Assembly (NCBI GenBank): GCA_023974075.1
Contig: CM043801.1
Location: 21,755,236-21,819,235 of the forward strand
Source of the DNA: Chaenocephalus aceratus
Taxonomy: Eukaryota > Chordata > Actinopteri > Perciformes > Channichthyidae
Direction of reading: 5' to 3'
Length of the DNA: 64,000 bases
The notes under the pieces were generated by a model. The model had not been told where the DNA came from, searched no databases, and was given only the letters and a program-made list of their open reading frames with translations. Of the stretch, positions 52,501 through 63,800 are shown one piece after another. A program made the translations under genes and the position numbers. How positions within the stretch are numbered: the first letter of the stretch is position 1; the number at the start of each line of letters is the position of its first letter.

Positions 52501-55500
52501 TGCATACCCCCCACACGCACTCTCCCACAAGCAGAAATGATCCCCAGGCACTCAGTAAGATTGACATTTGAGAGCATATTGTAGATAGAGAGATATGGAG
52601 GCAGCTCTAAGTACAGCTGCTTGACACCAGAATAACATATATAGGATTATATACCGCAATGTTGTGCAAACTTCTGTTAAGGTCAAGGAGTGAAGAGTGA
52701 GTGTGCTGCAGGCAGAGGGAAGGAGGGCAAAGGTTGGGCAGCTATTATCCAAATGAAGTCGGACAGATGGTGGCATTGACAAACACATGGTCAAAATGGC
52801 TTTCTTGGCAAAAGTCCCAGTCATTACTATCATGTTTGTCATGATCAGGCTTATCTGTCAATCAGCCACAGGTTGGAAAGTGGACATATCATCATAAATC
52901 AGTCAGTAAGCTGAATCTGAGAAGTCTGGGTTTGTGTTAAGAGGGTTGGACCTCAGCTGAGCAAATCTGTCCCTAGAGTGCAGAGCCACTGACAGTATAA
53001 CTTTTTATAAGATCATTTCCTTCCTGGCCTTTAATGTTCTGAAGTCCTATCCTGTTCTAATGAATTACAAAGCACTTGTAATTGTGCCAGACTTGGGATC
53101 TAAAATAGTGCTGGTGAAAGTTTAGAGAAATATTAACATGTTCAAATCTTGAACAATTTACAGTATGTGTTATATCTATTTGTTTTATTGTTTAATTAAA
53201 GACACTGTTTTTTCCGATAGACATGGGTGGATGTGTTATATTAAACAGGTGGTTGCCATCAATAAAGATAATGTTTGTGTCTCTATGTAACAATTAAATG
53301 CCTTTTAAAATGTATATTTATGCTCTGTCAGATCACCAACACTTTAAGAAACAAACTATTCCATTACTTGTTGGTGTTGAGATGCTTAGCTGTTCGGCTC
53401 AAACACACACACGGGTACTTTCCCTTCATTCTCAAGCTCTTCCGTGCGGAGGCCGCATTCCCAGCACCACTCGGGGGGCTCCAGTGAGCGAGCCACGACA
53501 CCAAACCCACCCGGAATTCTAGGAACGTTTTCCCTGTGGTTTCAGGTTACCACATACACACACTGAGCACCGATCAGAGCCACACACACCCTCTCCACAG
53601 TAGAGTACTGTACTTTTTGTTGTTTGTACAGAGATGGTTTTGTTAGCTTTCCCTCTCTCCTCCCGTGCCTGTCATTCATTTTCATTTTAAACTCACTTAC
53701 ACATCATTTGGGTTAGACAACAAACCTGGAGTAAGGCTAAAAGTTGGATTCAAACCAGACCTCTTGTTCAGGATCTCACTCTGATGGTAAATACCACACA
53801 CTGCAAACCTAAACTGGTACACACATTCACACTAAAACTCTACAGGGAAGTTTGCCAACGCACGCTATTGGCCCTAAATACAGACTTACAGGTATACATT
53901 GCATTACACAAATGTCAGTTCAAATTCAGACAAAATCTTGCACAATCAGGGTCCAACTGACATTTATAAAGTTTCCCAGAGGAAAAAGGATAACAATGTC
54001 CGTAAAAATAGTTGAGAGGTCCAGCTCTGTTAGTTAGATGTGATCATGTTGTGTGAGTGTTGATGCGTGTTCAGTGTGTGAATGTGTTGTGTATGGAGTG
54101 TGAGCTGTCTGTGGCAAACAGAAATAGTGTGATGGTCTATAAAGGCAATAATCCTGTGTCACCATGGCAACAGTACAAGCTGCATGTTTGGATCAAAGCA
54201 GAGGTTTGCAAGTGTATTTTCTCTTCCTTTGAACAGTGTTCAAATGTGCATTGAACTACATCAGTCAGTAAGTGTGTGTAACTGATATGGTATGATTTCT
54301 TTGTTTAAAGTCTACTCACACGTTACCACCTCAACTGTATGACTTTCTTTAGCTAGCCTGTTATGCAACTGGTTAAGTGCCGTAAAAAAGTGTGTTTATA
54401 CTGTAACTGTCTTTTAATGTTATGTTTAAAAGCTGAAATTGAAATACAAAGTCCATTAGGAACCAGATTGTTGAATCAGGCAGAAACTGTTCCAGTATTG
54501 CGACACCATGATAAGCAACACAGAGCTCGTTCTGAGAAACAACAAGCACTTCATTTCATAGTGGAGGTGTCTTCCAAGAGCAATTTTATGACACAAGATA
54601 AAATTGCCTCTTGAATACTGGGTTCGTCCTAGAGGACGCATCGTTGACCGTTTTGTTTTACAAGTCATATTTTGGCCGGTGTTATGTTTGTGTGCACAAT
54701 TGCTGGCATCGAGGAAGACACATTCTTTAGGGTATTGTCCTGTGTTTGCTGGCGTGGTGTGTCAGAAATGTGTGTCAAACTGAGATACAGAAATGAGAGG
54801 CAAACACAACCCTCTCAAACACACGCAGACCACACAGATCACTATTGGCTGGCACCCAGACACGCAACGGTGAGGACTTCAAACATAGAGGCAATTACAG
54901 TAAGCCTAAAGACAGAGGGTTCACCTAAAGCCACTGCTCCTGCTGCCACTGACCTACATCCCTTATGTCTTGCCTTCATTCATCCATCTATCAGTTCTTC
55001 TCTACTTCTATTTCTTCTTGTTTTCACATCCACACTTCCTTTTCCCCTCCTCAGCATGTCTGTCCCTCAATTTCTCATCCTCCTCTCCTGCTATGAGTTT
55101 GATGCCGTGCCAATAGGCAAGCAGAGAGGTTAGTGAGTACACTATATCTACCTCGCCCAGTAGGAACTGCTCCAGTAGTAAAACATGCCAGTCTATTGTG
55201 GCATTTTAATTATATTAGCTGAACCCACTCCACCGGCTGGACACACAACAGAAGAGGAGAAGTCGTAAAACTGTGTCCCTTCTATAAAAGTAATGAAGAG
55301 GAGACAGAAAGGAGTTGGAAGGATATTTCACAAATATACAGTACAATGTCCACAAGCCACACCATAAAACCTCAATTTGAGAAGGCCGAAAGACATAAAC
55401 ACTCTTAACTCAGAGGCATGCTAAGTCCCAAATGGACATATAATTGTACAGTCAGGCCAAGAAAATCACATTTGCTTAGACAACATCTACACAACCTATC

Positions 55501-57094
55501 CTCTAACACTTTCATTATTGCACAGCCACAGATTCCGAAATAGCATAACTCAAAACTCTCACACTCCAAACATTTCAGCAGAGAGAATAAATAACTGACA
55601 TTTACTGCAATATGATCACTGTTTTTTTCAGTTTGACTCAAACAGACACACAACACAAGGATGCAGGCCTAAAGAGAGAAAAGTCTAAGCAATGTAGTAA
55701 TGTAGAGGGGGTCATGCTGAGGTCCCAGGAAGCAGCACAGGGTTATGGGAAAGGGAGGGGCAAGTGAAACGGAGCAAAGGAGACATTGAAAGAAAGAGGA
55801 TTGTGGGAGAGGAAGAGGAAGGACAGAGGTTTGTGACCTTGACAAATGCAAAGTACGTTGATGCTGAAATGTAGGGTACAGGAAGGGGAAAAAAAGAAAG
55901 CATATGAAGTTTATATTTCCAACTTTTTAAATGTCATTATTTCTCTGATGTCAACTGTTCTCATAACTCAACTGTGCCACCACTTCATCAAGTCAAGTAC
56001 AACTAGGAAAACACATACTTAACTGACTTCTGCCCATAGCCACATACTGTACACACAGCACACACAGGCTTACAGCAGGGAATGTTCTTCCTTTGCACAT
56101 CGTCATTTATTTAGTGTCTCCTCTGCTTGAGTTTTATTATCCAATTTGTGTGCATTTTAGAACTGAGCCCCTTGGACGCAACAGACCGCACCGAGGCAGC
56201 CCAGAGGAACAGAACTATGACTAGATAGGACTGTAAAATAGAGAGAAAGTGAGTGAGAGGGGTGAGGGCTTTGCCCCGTTGTAGCGCTCTCCCTGTTTCT
56301 CCCTGCAATAACTGAATGGATTCCAGATGTCAAAATGATAAACAAATGGATTGTTGTCATAACCTTATAAAAATGCAAGGCATTCAGATAAACTCACACT
56401 GCTCTATTGTCTGTGGGCCGTCCCCTTGAGCTAATACAAAATAAGCGTCCCCAAAGTACAGTGATGAGTTCTCCATTCTTTAAGTTATACGTACTGTACT
56501 GTATGCACATGACCGACACACCAACATATGCATACACACCCTCATACTGTATGTCGAAATCTCATCCCTGCAGTTTTACACATTATTGAGCGTATACAAA
56601 TATACTGTAGTAAATGTATACATAACATGATGTATTAAATCATTTATTTTGCAGGTCATGGCTCTAATACAGTTTGTTTTCCTTGGTGTTGACATGATGT
56701 TCTCCTCCCATAAAGATTAAGACAGAGATTACGATCTCTGTCTGCTGACTTCCTTGGCTTGAAGCAGATTGTTTCTTTCCCTTCCCACAGAATAATCCTT
56801 CTGCCTGTATACAGTCATTCAGCTATAACATCAATACAAAATGAACCCCAACTTATTTGTAGGTCAGAAAATGCTAATGAAGTTCCAAAGTCTAGGTATG
56901 TTACGTGTTTAAACAAAAGCAGTGTTTTCAGAGTGAGGCTGTTCAAACAGGAAGACTTCTACATTCACTCTTCCTTATGTCTTTCTCTTATTTCTATTAT
57001 ACCAGCGTGTAAGTGGCAAATCCATCCTAGTTGAAATCATTTAATCTAAGTCTTACGCTTTAGCAAGATTGTAAGAGCAATTTTTGCCATACAG

Positions 57095-58644
57095 CAGGCC
57101 TATTCAACTAGCGGCCCACGGGCCGAATCAGGCCCTTCAGAACTTTTTTCAGGCCCACAAGAGGTTGCCTGCAAATCGAAATGGCATATGTGTGTAATAG
57201 CATAAATAAAACTAATGTCTGATCACACTATATCCAACGATGCGGCAAAAACGCTGGTTTTTCCATTCATTTGACTTATTTTGAATCCGTTATTTTGCCT
57301 GCCGCGCTCTGCTCATTAAAAAAAAAAAAAACACTGTCCGCACTTGTCATTGGCTCAGTCAAACTCACATTACACACTAGGTTCGCGGGCCACAGAGAAA
57401 GTCCTTAACAACAGCTTCAAGATGTCTCTCTCCAAGCCCAAGAAACGTAAAGTTGATTCGGAAAATCGCCAATTCCAGAATGAATGGACTGACAAATATG
57501 TATTTACTTTGCCAGCCGCAACAAGTAATAAACCAGTGTGTTTATTGTGCAACGAAAGTATATCCGTGATGAAAGAATACAACCATGGGCGCGGAAAGGG
57601 GGGTGCTGAGGGCGCTGCAGCACCCCCTAGCGGCAGGCAGGGGGTGCGGAAAGAGGTAATATATTGCATTGATGAGAGCCTCTTTCCGATGGAGCTGGTT
57701 GATGTGCAGTCTTCCTTTGCTTTAAAACAGCTCCTGTAGTCTGAGGGTGTAGTGGACTTTTTGGTCTAACCAGTATCAGTACCCCACAATGAGGAAGGTG
57801 GCCTTGCTTATACTGACAATGTTTGGATCTACCTATACTTGTGAGTCTAGCTTTTCTCATATGAATGCCATCAAAACAAGGGCACGTTGCTCCATGACCA
57901 ATGAGAAGTTGCATGAGTGTCTCAGGATTGCTCTTACCACTTATGAGCCAAACTATGCTGAAATAGCTAAATCAAGGCAGTGTAATTTCTCTCACCGACT
58001 CAAACAGGCTAAACATGACAGAAGTATAATGCATGGTATGTATGCAGATCTGTTTTTATGGTCATTCATTTTATGGTCATTCAAACACGCCTACTTACTG
58101 TTTCGAAAAATGTAAAAAAAAATCCAAGATATGGATGTTATTGTGAGTCTGATGGCTATTGTTTTACTATGTTCTATTTGCATTTAGTATTACATTTTAT
58201 GGACTTGTGTTGTCTTCAATGCACCTTATATGCTTGGAAGTGTTGAGGATATTATAAACAGGGCTACTTACTGTTAATGTGATGAATACTGTTTTATTAT
58301 ATTCATCTTGTTTTGTACATTAGTGGACATGGAACTGTTGGGGAAAAAACCTCATGTCTCCTTAGTTTTAAAGATGCAACATTTTGCACTTTTGTGTCAA
58401 GCCTTGTAACCGAAGCTTTCCTACTTTTTTATGGACTGGTTGCTTTCTGTAATGATTTATGTTGATACAATTAAAGTTAAAAAAAGGGATGCACTTGACT
58501 AGTTCATTTAATGTATTAGTATCTATTAACACTACTGTAAGCAAGAGTTATTTGTAGTGATTCCTTGACAAAGTATTGTGTGGCCCACAAACCCCCTGTG
58601 ATTTTCCTATTTGGCCCACTTGCTAATGAAGTTGAATAGCCCTG
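57095..58644 (+). mobile_element. hAT transposon copy, 1550 bp, internally deleted
   Basis: The left end CAGGCCTATTCAACTAG and the right end GTTGAATAGCCCTG are terminal inverted repeats. The exact 8-bp duplication CCATACAG lies at 57087-57094 and 58645-58652. Inside are the two ends of a transposase gene, with the middle missing. It sits in the upstream gpc5 intron. The intact duplication and readable domains suggest moderate age. Confidence 0.93.
57422..58115 (+). pseudogene. Broken hAT transposase (GTF2IRD2/ZBED-like)
   Basis: The N-terminal part, MSLSKPKKRKVDSENRQF onward, has the WTDKYVF...KPVCLLCNES pattern of a BED-type zinc finger. The frame runs into a GC-rich segment at about 57582-57655 before the two zinc-binding histidines. 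It then resumes with SLFPMELVDVQSSFALKQ, the start of the hAT dimerisation region. A stop follows at 57737-57739 and a frame change before MRKVALLILTMFGSTYTCES and MNAIKTRARCSMTNEKLHEC, which complete the dimerisation motif. The catalytic middle, including the acidic residues of the RNase H-like fold, is absent. It cannot encode a working transposase. Confidence 0.88.
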
Positions 58645-59150
58645 CCATACAGGATCCCCGATGAGTTAACTTTTATTGGCAAAACAGCATGAGCTGCATC
58701 TGAAATAACTCCAATTTAGGTTAGAACAAGACACGCCATTAACATACAGGTACAGCAGATTTGAGTAGGTATTGGTTAACATACCAATGTTAAGGTCCAC
58801 TTGTTTCAGCTGTGGCCTCCACTCCACCTGGCTTTCTTTTGCCACCTGTGACCCTGTTATGCAACTGATTTGCCGCTTCTCATTAAAGAAAACCAAAACA
58901 ATAGATGGAGGTGGCTACCATGAGTGCTCAGACTGGCTTTGCCTTACGGCCCGTCTACACTACAGCGTCGACAGCGTCGAAAGCTCCAATCTGCTCCAAT
59001 CTGCCCATTCACTTTCAATGGGGTGACGTCACGTAGCCGCGCTTTTTCGCCGAACTGAATTGTGGGTAGCAGAGCGAGGCGTCTCAGGCGTCTCAGGCGA
59101 CAGAAGTTGAACATTGTTCAACTTCTGTCGCCTGAGACGCCGGAGTAGCC

Positions 59151-59240
59151 AGCGCCAGCCAGCGCCAGCCAGCGCCAGCCAGCCAGCGCCAGCCAGCGCC
59201 AGCCAGCGCCAGCGCCTGCCAGCGCCAGCCAGCGCCAGCC
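59151..59240. repeat. 10-bp minisatellite inside the foldback element
   Basis: About nine imperfect units of AGCGCCAGCC directly follow the left inverted repeat. The unit also occurs at the inner end of the right arm, so the array probably grew from the repeat end. It produces a Pro-Ala-Ser frame with no meaning as protein. Confidence 0.92.
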
Positions 59241-59439
59241 AATCCGTTACGGAGCGTCCACACTACAGCTCCAAAAATAGCTTGGAGCTGGGCGTGTCTG
59301 GAGCTTGGGGATTTTATTCAAGCAACACGGCCAACAACCAATCACATGAATCTCCCGCCCCCGACATACAAAGCAAAAAACCCCGGGGATTGTATGGGAG
59401 CAATATATATATAAACTCCCCAAACAGGCGAAAACCTAC

Positions 59440-59570
59440 CAGTTTCACCCACTGTCTCTGCCACCTCCCTCCATGCCTGGTTCCTCCGGTTTGTATCCCG
59501 GTAGGTGAAGAGGGTCTGGTCATACAAAACCGGGTGATTTGCTACGGCGATAGTTAGTTTCTCCTCCGAC
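59440..59570 (-). pseudogene. MADF-domain exon relic within the Harbinger-type element
   Basis: On the minus strand an open frame reads SEEKLTIAVANHPVLYD, QTLFTYRDTNRRNQAWREVA and ETVGETG, ending at a good splice donor, gtaggt (59434-59439). The pattern of hydrophobic, Y-D and A-W-REVA positions is that of the N-terminal half of a MADF (Myb/SANT-like) DNA-binding domain. Autonomous PIF/Harbinger elements encode such a protein beside their transposase. The frame is open upstream to a TAA but has no in-frame ATG, and the rest of the gene is missing. Confidence 0.75.
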
Positions 59571-60689
59571 TTTTTTTGAAATATAGAAATGAACGGCGGG
59601 ATATCTCTCCCAGCTTAGACGCGGTTTGATTGGCTACGGCTTCAGCTGTCAGATTTTGGGAAACGGGATTTGATTGGCTGGCGCTGGCTACTCCGGCGTC
59701 TCAGGCGACAGAAGTTGAACATTGTTCAACTTCTGTCGCCTGAGACGCCTCGCTCTGCTACCCACAATTCAGTTCGGCGAAAAAGCGCGGCTACGTGACG
59801 TCACCCCATTGAAAGTGAATGGGCAGATTGGAGCAGATTGGAGCTTTCGACGCTGTCGACGCTGTAGTGTAGACGGGCCGTTAGAGATAGTCATCCTGTT
59901 GCAATCCAATACAGACAGCAATCACTGGTCACCATTCCTCTTCAGTTAGCATCACCTAGAGCTCTCCTCTTTCAGGACAATGATGCCAACATCTATTCAT
60001 CGTGTTTACCATTACCTGAATCAGATTGGTGATGGTCAGACGGGTTTTGTAAGAGATTATGGAGCTCATGCCCAAAATTGAGCACTTAAAGCCGTTTGGA
60101 ATTCATTTAAATTGAAAACTGTCCATAGTTGCACTAGTAGTTCCTCTTGATTAGACATCCATAACCAATTATTATGTCTGGGAGAAATTTAGCATTAAGT
60201 TGTTGTCCAATAAAACCCTATTTGAAGTTACCTCCTCATGTGTTTTCAGTCAACAGGCTAATAAAGTTCCTAATTAAGCCATAACTTTGGCTATACCCTG
60301 CAGCATTGTTTCATAACCTGCACACACTATCTCTATGTGTCAAAAGACAAACCAGGGATGTTATAAACATAATTATTGTGAAGAAACATGACAATTAAGT
60401 ATTTCATTGTGTGATAAGACTACTATAATGGCGATAACATGACTGACTAATCTAAGAGTGTGGTAATTTCGATTGATCTTATCTTCCCGAATAGATTGTG
60501 AAAAGTATTCACACATGTGATGCTGTAAATGTTCAAAGAGGTTTGAACACATGCCAACAGGCATTTTTAGTTGTACGTACAACAGCTTGCCCCCCGCTCG
60601 CCCCTCTGTCATCAGATGCTGAATAAAGAGAGGGAGGGAATTTCTATCCCTGTTGCCTTTGATGTGCTTTGAAGTATTACAACATACAA

Positions 60690-60690
<1 letters not shown>

Positions 60691-60760
<70 letters not shown>

Positions 60761-60800
60761 CACACATGTGTGTGTGTGTGTGTGTGTTCACACATGTGGA
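60691..60800. repeat. TG microsatellite with duplicated TTCACACATGTG motif
   Basis: A long TG run is interrupted by TTCACACATGTG at 60759-60770, more TG, then the same motif at 60787-60798. Slippage or unequal exchange probably duplicated the edge. Confidence 0.95.
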
Positions 60801-61948
60801 AATGTGTCTTCTTGCCTGAGCACAGTTTGATTGTGTCTGAATGAATAAGCCCTCCAGCTGTTGACTAGCATATGGATCCTGTGTGGAGTGATATGAGAGT
60901 GTGCGTGCCCGTTTTTGTCTAAGTCCTCCTGTGAGAGGGGAAAACCCAAAAGGCCTTCAGAGGCTTTGTGTGTTCCTACCAAACAGGAAGTCCAACTAAG
61001 ACATCGACTAACAGCATTTTCGACACTAATTTGGGTGTCATCTTTACACACCTTTTCTTATCTCTTCTCATATTTTCTAGCCTTCTTCTCTTGCCGCCTT
61101 TGCAGTTCTCATGCATTTTTCCCAGGCATGGTGCGGCCAGTGGCTGTAGTATTGGCAGTGATGTCCAAGTATTTCCCATGCAGCCTCATAGGAGGGTCTT
61201 TGTTCCCCCTCCAGGCTTTAGGGGTCCCCACGGCAGGCCTGTGCCCCACTCCACTGACTCCACAATGGGTCTTTATATTGCCAAGGCCCTCCTCCTCCAC
61301 ATCACTCCATCATGCTTCCCTCATCAGGGGCACCGGGAGGCACAGGGGGCACCGTGGTACCAAAACGCCAAGCCTTTTCATGCCTCCTCCTGTCCCTCTC
61401 TAATTCATGCCAACAGAGTCAGATACAGGGGAAGAGGTTTGCTGAATAGCCACAGCTTGATCTGAGCTGGATATGAGTGATGCCAAATGCCTCAGTAGGG
61501 TACGGTTTTCTTATTCAACCCAAGAACACTTGACACCGCAAGCAAGTCCAGGCTCTCACCAGGGAGTGTGTGATAACACACCGTAACAACCCATTAGCAC
61601 TGTTAGCACAAAACCAATAGCCTTGGTAGTAAAAGTGACACACACTTACTTACAAACACAGAGGGCCAAAATAAAGAACTGGCTATAAATAAAAACAAAG
61701 AAGCCGTATCTTGACATTATTGTAGAGTTCTTGTGTTATAGGTGCTGAATGGTCTCCTCACCCTGTGTTTTGTCTTGCTCATATGTCCCAGGTCATGGAC
61801 CTAGCACACACACAGTGACTGACTATGGTACTTTATGTGCCGGCACATTGTGACAGGCCCTGATGAATGTGTGGTCTGCTCAACATGTCTCAGTCACTGG
61901 CAGATCCTCTGCAGCGGGAAAGCGAAGGGCAGTACTGAGCCAGAACAT

Positions 61949-62051
61949 GAAGAGAGGATGAGAGAATAAAAGGAGAGAAAAGAGAAAAGAAGAAGCGAAA
62001 AGAAGTGAAAAGAATAGGAGAGAAGAGAAGAGGAGAGGAGAGAAGAGAAGG
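61949..62051. repeat. Polypurine (GA) tract of ~100 bp
   Basis: An almost unbroken run of A and G with AGAGAAGAGAAG-type units and few pyrimidines. Long polypurine tracts with mirror symmetry can form triplex DNA. It has no coding meaning. Confidence 0.9.
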
Positions 62052-62188
62052 ACATTTACAAAGCTAATCAAAGCTCAACTTATTCATATAAATGTCAGAC
62101 AAAATGCTTTTGCCAACCACTGAGGAAAATAAAAGGGTCTTTTTGGAATCAGAGGCATCTGTTCATGAGCCTAACGTTTTCCCATGTA

Positions 62189-62220
62189 CTTGATTAAGCA
62201 TAGTGTATGGCTTAATCAAG
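62189..62220. repeat. Perfect 11-bp hairpin
   Basis: CTTGATTAAGC at 62189-62199 pairs exactly with 62210-62220 around a 10-base loop. Confidence 0.75.
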
Positions 62221-62544
62221 CAAGACGGACACAAGCCAAAGGATCTGACAAATACTCAGGGTGGATCATGGGGGAAAAAGGCATCCCCCGGACCTCTAGT
62301 CTGCTACTTCCAGGGCCAATACTGGCATTGCCAAGAGCTGAGGTTGCCATGGTAATGGGAGCCACTTTAAGGCCACCGCAGAAGGAGAGCATAACCTTGT
62401 CATAATTGTGGACCGAGTTTCTAAAGCATTTAAGAAACAGATCCAGCATGGGGAATCAGTTACAGACTTGCATTGGCTCAGTATTCTGCATCAATTCTCC
62501 GTTTTTCTCATGCTGACTGAGAAAGCACATAACCACAAAGAGAG

Positions 62545-62545
<1 letters not shown>

Positions 62546-62624
<79 letters not shown>
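62546..62624. repeat. CA microsatellite
   Basis: About 39 pure CA units. Confidence 0.98.
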
Positions 62625-62626
<2 letters not shown>

Positions 62627-62980
62627 AATAATAAGCAGGAAAAGGGTTCTAGGGCCACACCTATACATCAGCACACAATAAAATCCTCACAAATAAAAGA
62701 AAGAAACATAATGGAGTACAACAACAACAACTACCTCTAAACTGACTCTAATACAAAGGAGAGGGGAGCGTACCAACTATCTGCACTGCCTGCATTCACT
62801 CAGGCCCCGTCCACACGGAGACGAAACGGGTTGTATCCGCTACAGTTCTCTATCGTATAGACGGTTCGTCCACACGAGGCCGACACAGAAACGCGGATAA
62901 TGATAACGGCTCCCAAGGAGGGTAGATCTGCGGACGAAACGCTCTGGGGGGCCAAACGGCTCGGTGTGTACACCCTATAC

Positions 62981-63800
62981 CAGGGGTCTGCAACCTTTTT
63001 GACCAAAAGAGCCCCTTTTCCACCAATTGTTTTTGTCTGGAGCCGCAAAACATATCTGATAGCTTGATAGCTTATAAAGTTGTATATATTGTTACATCAT
63101 AGACAAAAACTACAGGTTTTTTGCATTTATTATTTATTACATTTTAGAAAACTGTTTAGGCCTACCTCTAATAATAAACAAAGAACTATTATAAGGAGAA
63201 TTAAAAAAAAATACACAGGCCTACTAATAAATAAACACAGCACTTGGGGAGTCCTCTGCACATTTGAAGAAAATGAATATAATTAAAATGGGCCCACTTT
63301 GAAATAAATAAAACATATAGCTGCACCCTAATTGATTGAATTATGACTGAAGATCGTCAGCTGTCTTCCTCTTCCGTGTTTTTCCTCCAATACGTAAAGG
63401 CTGCAGCACCTTTGACAACTTCTCTCCACATATCAAACATACCGGTAAGCCAGCATCGTTTGCTGTGAAAGCATATAACTCTAACCACGCAGAATTAAAC
63501 CCTCTGTGTCCCTCCGAAACTTTTCTTTTCTTTATCCATAGTTTGCTCATCGAGCCGGGGGTCAGGTTATTTACCTGCAAGAAAAGGCGCTGGTGCGGGA
63601 CCGTAGCAGGATATGACGCATATTTTAGTTGACCTAATTAAAACCGTTTTTTAAAGATACGAAACATTTTATAACAAAATATAAATAGTCCTACAAATAT
63701 TTGTATTTTATTTCCTTCTTATTTTTGTCTAAGCTCAAGGGAGCCAGGGTAGAGGGCTTAAAGAGCCGCATGCTCGAGAGCCGCGGGTTGCCGACCCCTG
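62981..63800 (-). mobile_element. hAT element, 820 bp, nested in the outer element
   Basis: The ends CAGGGGTCTGCAACC and GGTTGCCGACCCCTG are inverted repeats. The exact 8-bp duplication CCCTATAC lies at 62973-62980 and 63801-63808. It is non-autonomous, retaining only the start of a transposase on the minus strand. Confidence 0.93.
63341..63580 (-). pseudogene. N-terminal relic of a hAT transposase
   Basis: The open frame includes MSKLWIKKRKVSEGHRGFN, WLELYAFTANDAGLPVCLIC and GEKLSKVL. This matches the basic N-terminus and first half of the BED-like zinc finger in GTF2IRD2/ZBED-type hAT transposases. The zinc-binding histidines, catalytic core and dimerisation domain are missing. The family is related to, but distinct from, that of the element at 57095-58644. 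Confidence 0.75.

Larger units (their letters stand above)
58947..59880. mobile_element. Young PIF/Harbinger-type foldback element, 934 bp
   Basis: TTA duplications (58944-58946 and 59881-59883) flank ends reading CGGCCCGTCTACACTACAGC. The terminal inverted repeats are 58947-59160 (214 bp) and 59676-59880 (205 bp). Apart from a 9-bp duplication in the left arm and the central base of a palindrome, I see no difference between them. Each arm contains a perfect 55-bp palindrome (59087-59141 and 59695-59749). The 3-bp TTA target and the MADF exon inside support PIF/Harbinger. No transposase is present, so it is non-autonomous. Confidence 0.9.

Noticed and set aside
53396..53525. Minus-strand frame containing Cys-Trp-Glu-Cys-Gly as the missing upstream gpc5 exon
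   Set aside because: The glypican motif is Cys-Trp-Asn-Gly followed by a different spacing, and no donor in the needed phase follows.
59114..59557. Pro-Ala-Ser-rich 147-codon frame
   Set aside because: It reads through the inverted repeat and minisatellite of the foldback element; the meaningful frame there is the minus-strand MADF exon.
60915..61465. Overlapping 162- and 165-codon plus-strand frames
   Set aside because: Two frames are open over the same DNA and neither shows a domain; likely chance in a low-stop GC-richer patch.
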